Source of the DNA: an uncultured Bacilli bacterium
GTDB taxonomy: Bacteria > Bacillota_I > Bacilli_A > RF39 > UBA660
Reading direction: 5' to 3'
Assembly (NCBI GenBank): GCA_947626215.1
Contig: CANQRJ010000075.1
Coordinates: forward strand, 1-7,008
DNA length: 7,008 bases
Shown here: piece by piece, positions 4,316 to 7,008 of the stretch
Layout: the number at the start of each line of letters is the position of its first letter
How positions within the stretch are numbered: position 1 is the first letter of the stretch
Program-made: the position numbers and the translations under genes
Notes under the pieces: generated by a model
What the model saw: only the letters and a program-made list of their open reading frames with translations
Told to the model about the DNA's origin: nothing
Databases searched by the model: none

Positions 4316-6706
4316 ATGAATGGCATGGATGCGCATTTTAAAGTAGATTATACAAAAGCAAAAAGTAAACCAGAATGCATTTTTCAGGGCGCTAGCTATA
4401 GAATAACCGTTCTAACACCACGTCTAGTTCGACTAGAATATAATAGAGAAGGAATATTCTTTGATGATTTAACGGAGCAAGTCATAAACCGTGATTTTCC
4501 TGTTCCTAATTTTAAAGTCGTTCAAGATGATCGAAATTTAGAAATTACAACCGATTATTTTATGTTGAAGTATCAAAAAGAAAAACCATTTGAATCCTTA
4601 AATATTGAAATTTATTTATTAAATACTGATAAAACATGGTATATGAAAAATAAAGAAGTTCGAAACTTCAAAACGAGTGGACTGGGTATCAATTTAGATA
4701 AAGCAGATTATCAAAAAGGACTTTACTCTGTTGATGGTTTTGTTTCTTTAGATGATAGTAATAGTATGATTATAAGTCAAGATGGTTTTTTAGTTTTAAA
4801 TAATAAACCAAGAATTGATACTTATGTATTTATGTATCGAAGAGACTTTGGCTTGTGTTTAAAAGATTATTTTACTTTAACAGGGTATCCTAGTCTAATT
4901 CCAAGATATGCACTAGGAATATGGTGGAATAAAAGTGAAATATATAACTTTAATGACATTGCAACTCTTTTAGAAAATTTTAATCGACATGAGATTCCTG
5001 TTTCTATTCTTTTATTAGATGAATTTTGGCATTTAAAAGATGGAAGAGATTTAACTAAGTATAAAACAGGTTATACTTTTAATCGTAATTTATTTTCGGA
5101 TCCTGCTTATTTTGCAAATTACCTTCACGAAAGAGGGGTACGTCTTGGACTTTCCATTGACCCGATAGAAGGTATCATGCCTCATGAGGATGCTTATGAA
5201 CCGATTGCAAGGGCTCTTGGACTTACTGATAAAAGTACGATTCCATTTAATGTGTTTGATAAATTTATTTTAAGTTGTTATTTGCATCAATTAATTGGTC
5301 CTTTAGAGCAAAAGGGAGTAGATTTTTTCTGGTTAGATTATAGCAATTCCAAAGACTTATTCACATTAAGAGCTTTAACAAGATATCATTATGAAAATTA
5401 TAAAAAATCAGATGAAAAAAGAGGACTCGTTCTTGCCAAAAATGGTCTAGTAGCCGCCCATCGTTATCCCGCTTTATATAGTGGAAAAACTCTTGTTTCT
5501 TGGAATACTTTAAAACTCTTACCATTTTTTAATTCCATGGCTGCGAATAAAGGAATCTCTTGGTGGAGTCATGATATTGGAGGTTACATGGGTGGAGTAG
5601 AAGACTCTGAATTGTATGTAAGATATGTCGAATTAGGTTGCTTTAGTCCCATATTCCGTTTAGCAAGTAAAAGTGGAAAATATTATAAAAGAGAACCATG
5701 GAAATGGGATGTAAAAACACTTAAAATTGTTCATGATTATGCCATTTTACGTCACCGACTTATTCCATACTTATACACAGAAGGTTATAAATATCATAAA
5801 GTAGGGCTACCGATTATTCAACCTCTTTATTACATGAATCCTGCTTTGTATGATGAGCCAGATCATAAAAATGAATATTTATTTGGATCCGAGCTTTTAG
5901 TCGCGCCGATTACAAGTCCAAAAGATACTTTGATGAATCGAACAGTCCATCGAATCTATTTGCCACCTGGAACATGGTATGATTTTAAAACCGGTAAGAA
6001 ATTTCCTGGGGATAAACGTTATGTGACTTTCTATAAAGAAGAAGATTATCCGGTCTTTGCAAAATCAGGGTCCATTATTCCACTTGCCGATTTAGAAGAA
6101 AACAAAAATGTGACCAATGCACCAAAAAGTATGGAAATTCATATTTTCCCTGGAAAGAGCAATATTTATACCCTTTATGAAGATGATGGAATTACAAGAT
6201 TACACGAGAAAGGATATTACATTACCACGGCCATTGATTACAATTATTTACAAAACAACTTTACGGTTATTATACGACCTACAGAAGGAAAAAGTGGAAT
6301 TATTCCTGATACACGAGATTATAAAATTCGATTCCGTAATACAAGAAAAGCAGATGAAGTGGTTGTTTATTTAGATAAAGATGTTCATTCTTCTACAAGC
6401 TATGTGGAAGATGCCGATTTTATCGTGGAAGTAAAGGACGTAAAAACAACTAGTCAACTTTCTATTAACTGTAAAGGAAAAGATATTGAAATTGATGCCG
6501 TACGTTTCATACATGAAGATATTGATTCCATCATATCAGATTTACAAATTAAAACCACTTTAAAAGAGATGCTTGCAAATATTATTTTTAGTGATATGGA
6601 TATTAAAAAGAAAAGAATTGCAATTCGAAAATTAAAATCAAGTGGATTAGATTCTAAATTTATTTCGATGTTTATGAAATTAATGGAATATATTTCTGAA
6701 ATTTAA
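4316..6706 (+). CDS. Glycoside hydrolase family 31 protein (alpha-glucosidase-like), divergent active site
   Basis: The 796-residue protein has a GH31 layout: N-terminal beta-sandwich (about 1-190), (beta/alpha)8 barrel (about 195-530), two C-terminal beta domains (about 530-725) and an extra helical tail (727-796). Barrel marks include RYALGIWW (197-204), LLLDEFW (232-238), RLGLSIDP (276-283), FFWLDYSN (337-344) with putative nucleophile D341, and WWSHDIGGY (416-424) with D420. There is no signal peptide, so it should act in the cytoplasm on imported alpha-linked oligosaccharides or a related glycoside. Aligned by eye to human acid alpha-glucosidase, the general acid/base Asp of the T/S-G-D motif is Lys here (K391 in SGKT). 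The substrate Arg before HRY is also Lys (K375), and a barrel Asp and the sugar-binding His are Leu and Ala. The long intact frame argues for a selected protein, but hydrolytic activity is uncertain. Start 4316 has AGAGGG about nine bases upstream. Confidence 0.93.
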   Translation: MNGMDAHFKVDYTKAKSKPECIFQGASYRITVLTPRLVRLEYNREGIFFDDLTEQVINRDFPVPNFKVVQDDRNLEITTDYFMLKYQKEKPFESLNIEIYLLNTDKTWYMKNKEVRNFKTSGLGINLDKADYQKGLYSVDGFVSLDDSNSMIISQDGFLVLNNKPRIDTYVFMYRRDFGLCLKDYFTLTGYPSLIPRYALGIWWNKSEIYNFNDIATLLENFNRHEIPVSILLLDEFWHLKDGRDLTKYKTGYTFNRNLFSDPAYFANYLHERGVRLGLSIDPIEGIMPHEDAYEPIARALGLTDKSTIPFNVFDKFILSCYLHQLIGPLEQKGVDFFWLDYSNSKDLFTLRALTRYHYENYKKSDEKRGLVLAKNGLVAAHRYPALYSGKTLVSWNTLKLLPFFNSMAANKGISWWSHDIGGYMGGVEDSELYVRYVELGCFSPIFRLASKSGKYYKREPWKWDVKTLKIVHDYAILRHRLIPYLYTEGYKYHKVGLPIIQPLYYMNPALYDEPDHKNEYLFGSELLVAPITSPKDTLMNRTVHRIYLPPGTWYDFKTGKKFPGDKRYVTFYKEEDYPVFAKSGSIIPLADLEENKNVTNAPKSMEIHIFPGKSNIYTLYEDDGITRLHEKGYYITTAIDYNYLQNNFTVIIRPTEGKSGIIPDTRDYKIRFRNTRKADEVVVYLDKDVHSSTSYVEDADFIVEVKDVKTTSQLSINCKGKDIEIDAVRFIHEDIDSIISDLQIKTTLKEMLANIIFSDMDIKKKRIAIRKLKSSGLDSKFISMFMKLMEYISEI

Positions 6707-6708
6707 GA

Positions 6709-6737
6709 TTGAATGTTTCCTAACCAAGATTTATAAT
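6709..6737 (+). promoter_or_regulatory. Possible promoter of the kinase-like ORF, embedded in the GH31 terminator
   Basis: TTGAAT (6709-6714, 4/6) and a perfect TATAAT (6732-6737) are exactly 17 bp apart. The -10 box lies in the left arm and loop of the hairpin at 6715-6764. A transcript starting near 6744 would carry only the right arm, leaving the AAAGGAAA ribosome-binding site unpaired. In AT-rich DNA a TATAAT can be chance; the spacing raises its credibility. Confidence 0.45.
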
Positions 6738-6771
6738 AACTTTATAAGTCTTTGGAAAGGAAACTTTTTTT
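6715..6771 (+). terminator. Long terminator hairpin after GH31 that also covers the next ribosome-binding site
   Basis: The outer stem is GTTTCCT (6715-6721) with AGGAAAC (6758-6764). After an AA/AA internal loop comes CCAA with TTGG (6724-6727, 6752-6755), a one-base bulge, then GATTTATAA with TTATAAGTC (6728-6736, 6742-6750, one G-T wobble) around a 5-base loop. Seven T follow (6765-6771) and stop exactly at the ATG of the next ORF. The right arm includes that ORF's AAAGGAAA Shine-Dalgarno. Confidence 0.85.
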
Positions 6772-6939
6772 ATGGAACCTATTTATTTAGAAACAAAAGA
6801 CTTAAAAAGGGAACTTGGCCATGGTACAGATGGAATTGTCTATGATTACAATTCTAAATATTTAGTAAAGCTTTATTATCGATATATGAAAAACATTTTA
6901 GAAAATCAAAAAATTTTAAATGAAGAAATGAAAATATAG
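6772..6939 (+). pseudogene. N-terminal fragment of a protein-kinase-like gene
   Basis: The open frame gives only 55 residues and ends at a TAG. It contains the start of a protein-kinase fold: a glycine-rich nucleotide loop ELGHGTDGIVY (14-24, G16/G18/G21, V23), then YLVKLYYR with a lysine at K33, the spacing expected for the VAIK-type lysine. Nothing of the catalytic loop or the C-lobe follows, so the piece cannot be an active kinase alone. The start has AAAGGAAA about ten bases upstream, inside the GH31 terminator stem. The frame stays open from the TAG to the window end (23 codons). Alternatively, dropping one A from the AAAA run at 6931-6934 gives 13 further codons (YREFPKIKLPIME) before TAA. 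Every other stop in the window is TAA. It could be a nonsense or frameshift pseudogene, a remnant of a duplicated gene, or a real small ORF. Confidence 0.5.
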
Positions 6940-6967
6940 GGAATTTCCAAAAATAAAATTACCAATT

Positions 6968-6995
6968 ATGGAGTAATAAGAACACTCCATTTTTT
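6968..6995 (+). terminator. Small terminator hairpin after the kinase-like fragment
   Basis: ATGGAGT (6968-6974) and ACTCCAT (6984-6990) form a perfect 7-bp stem with a 9-base loop, followed by T6990-6995. It lies 28 bases after the TAG, which fits the end of a short transcript. The loop and stem edge (AAGAACA, 6978-6984) can alternatively pair with TGTTCTT at 7000-7006. Confidence 0.65.
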
Positions 6996-7008
6996 AATAT
7001 GTTCTTGT

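Noticed and set aside
6117..6374. 85-codon ORF inside the GH31 gene in another frame
   Set aside because: It is wholly contained in a clear family member, shows no recognisable domain and has no start signal.
1..7008. Mycoplasma-type code with TGA as Trp
   Set aside because: Tryptophans throughout are TGG and all full-length genes are intact without any TGA, so the standard code suffices.

Overview
The window is very AT-rich, with polypurine Shine-Dalgarno sites (AGAGGA, GGGAGGTGA, AGAGGG), T-tract hairpin terminators, sigma-A-type promoters and a CIRCE/HrcA heat-shock operator. This points to a low-GC Bacillota, most likely a gut Bacilli or Mollicutes-related lineage; that placement is inference. 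Trp is encoded by TGG and no gene needs TGA as sense, so the standard code fits and a Mycoplasma-type code is not supported. All six full-length genes end in TAA.

Layout: two perfect 16-bp direct repeats plus a degenerate third copy (17-86) lie upstream of a tRNA-Thr(CGU) gene (134-209) with its own terminator. Next is a CIRCE-controlled small heat-shock protein (346-732). Its terminator is built from the last codons and also contains the -35 box of the next gene, hisS (787-1995). A small secreted protein of unknown function (2058-2390) follows. It abuts, stop to stop, a convergent radical SAM gene of the YtqA/YhcC (TIGR01212) type (2391-3314, minus strand). Running rightward again are an unrecognised protein with a C-terminal membrane anchor (3425-4273) and a large glycoside hydrolase family 31 protein (4316-6706). 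The GH31 protein keeps the scaffold and the nucleophile aspartate but has replaced several canonical active-site residues. The window ends with the N-terminal piece of a protein-kinase-like gene (6772-6939), followed by a small terminator hairpin.

The genes are mostly single-gene or two-gene units covering housekeeping translation (tRNA-Thr, hisS), stress response (hsp20), RNA or cofactor modification (radical SAM) and carbohydrate metabolism (GH31). They do not form one pathway, and I see no defence island, CRISPR array or complete mobile element. Two points stand out. The GH31 active site is highly divergent. Regulatory sites are also packed together: promoters sit inside the preceding terminators at both hsp20/hisS and GH31/kinase-like, and in the second case the hairpin also covers the ribosome-binding site of the downstream ORF.
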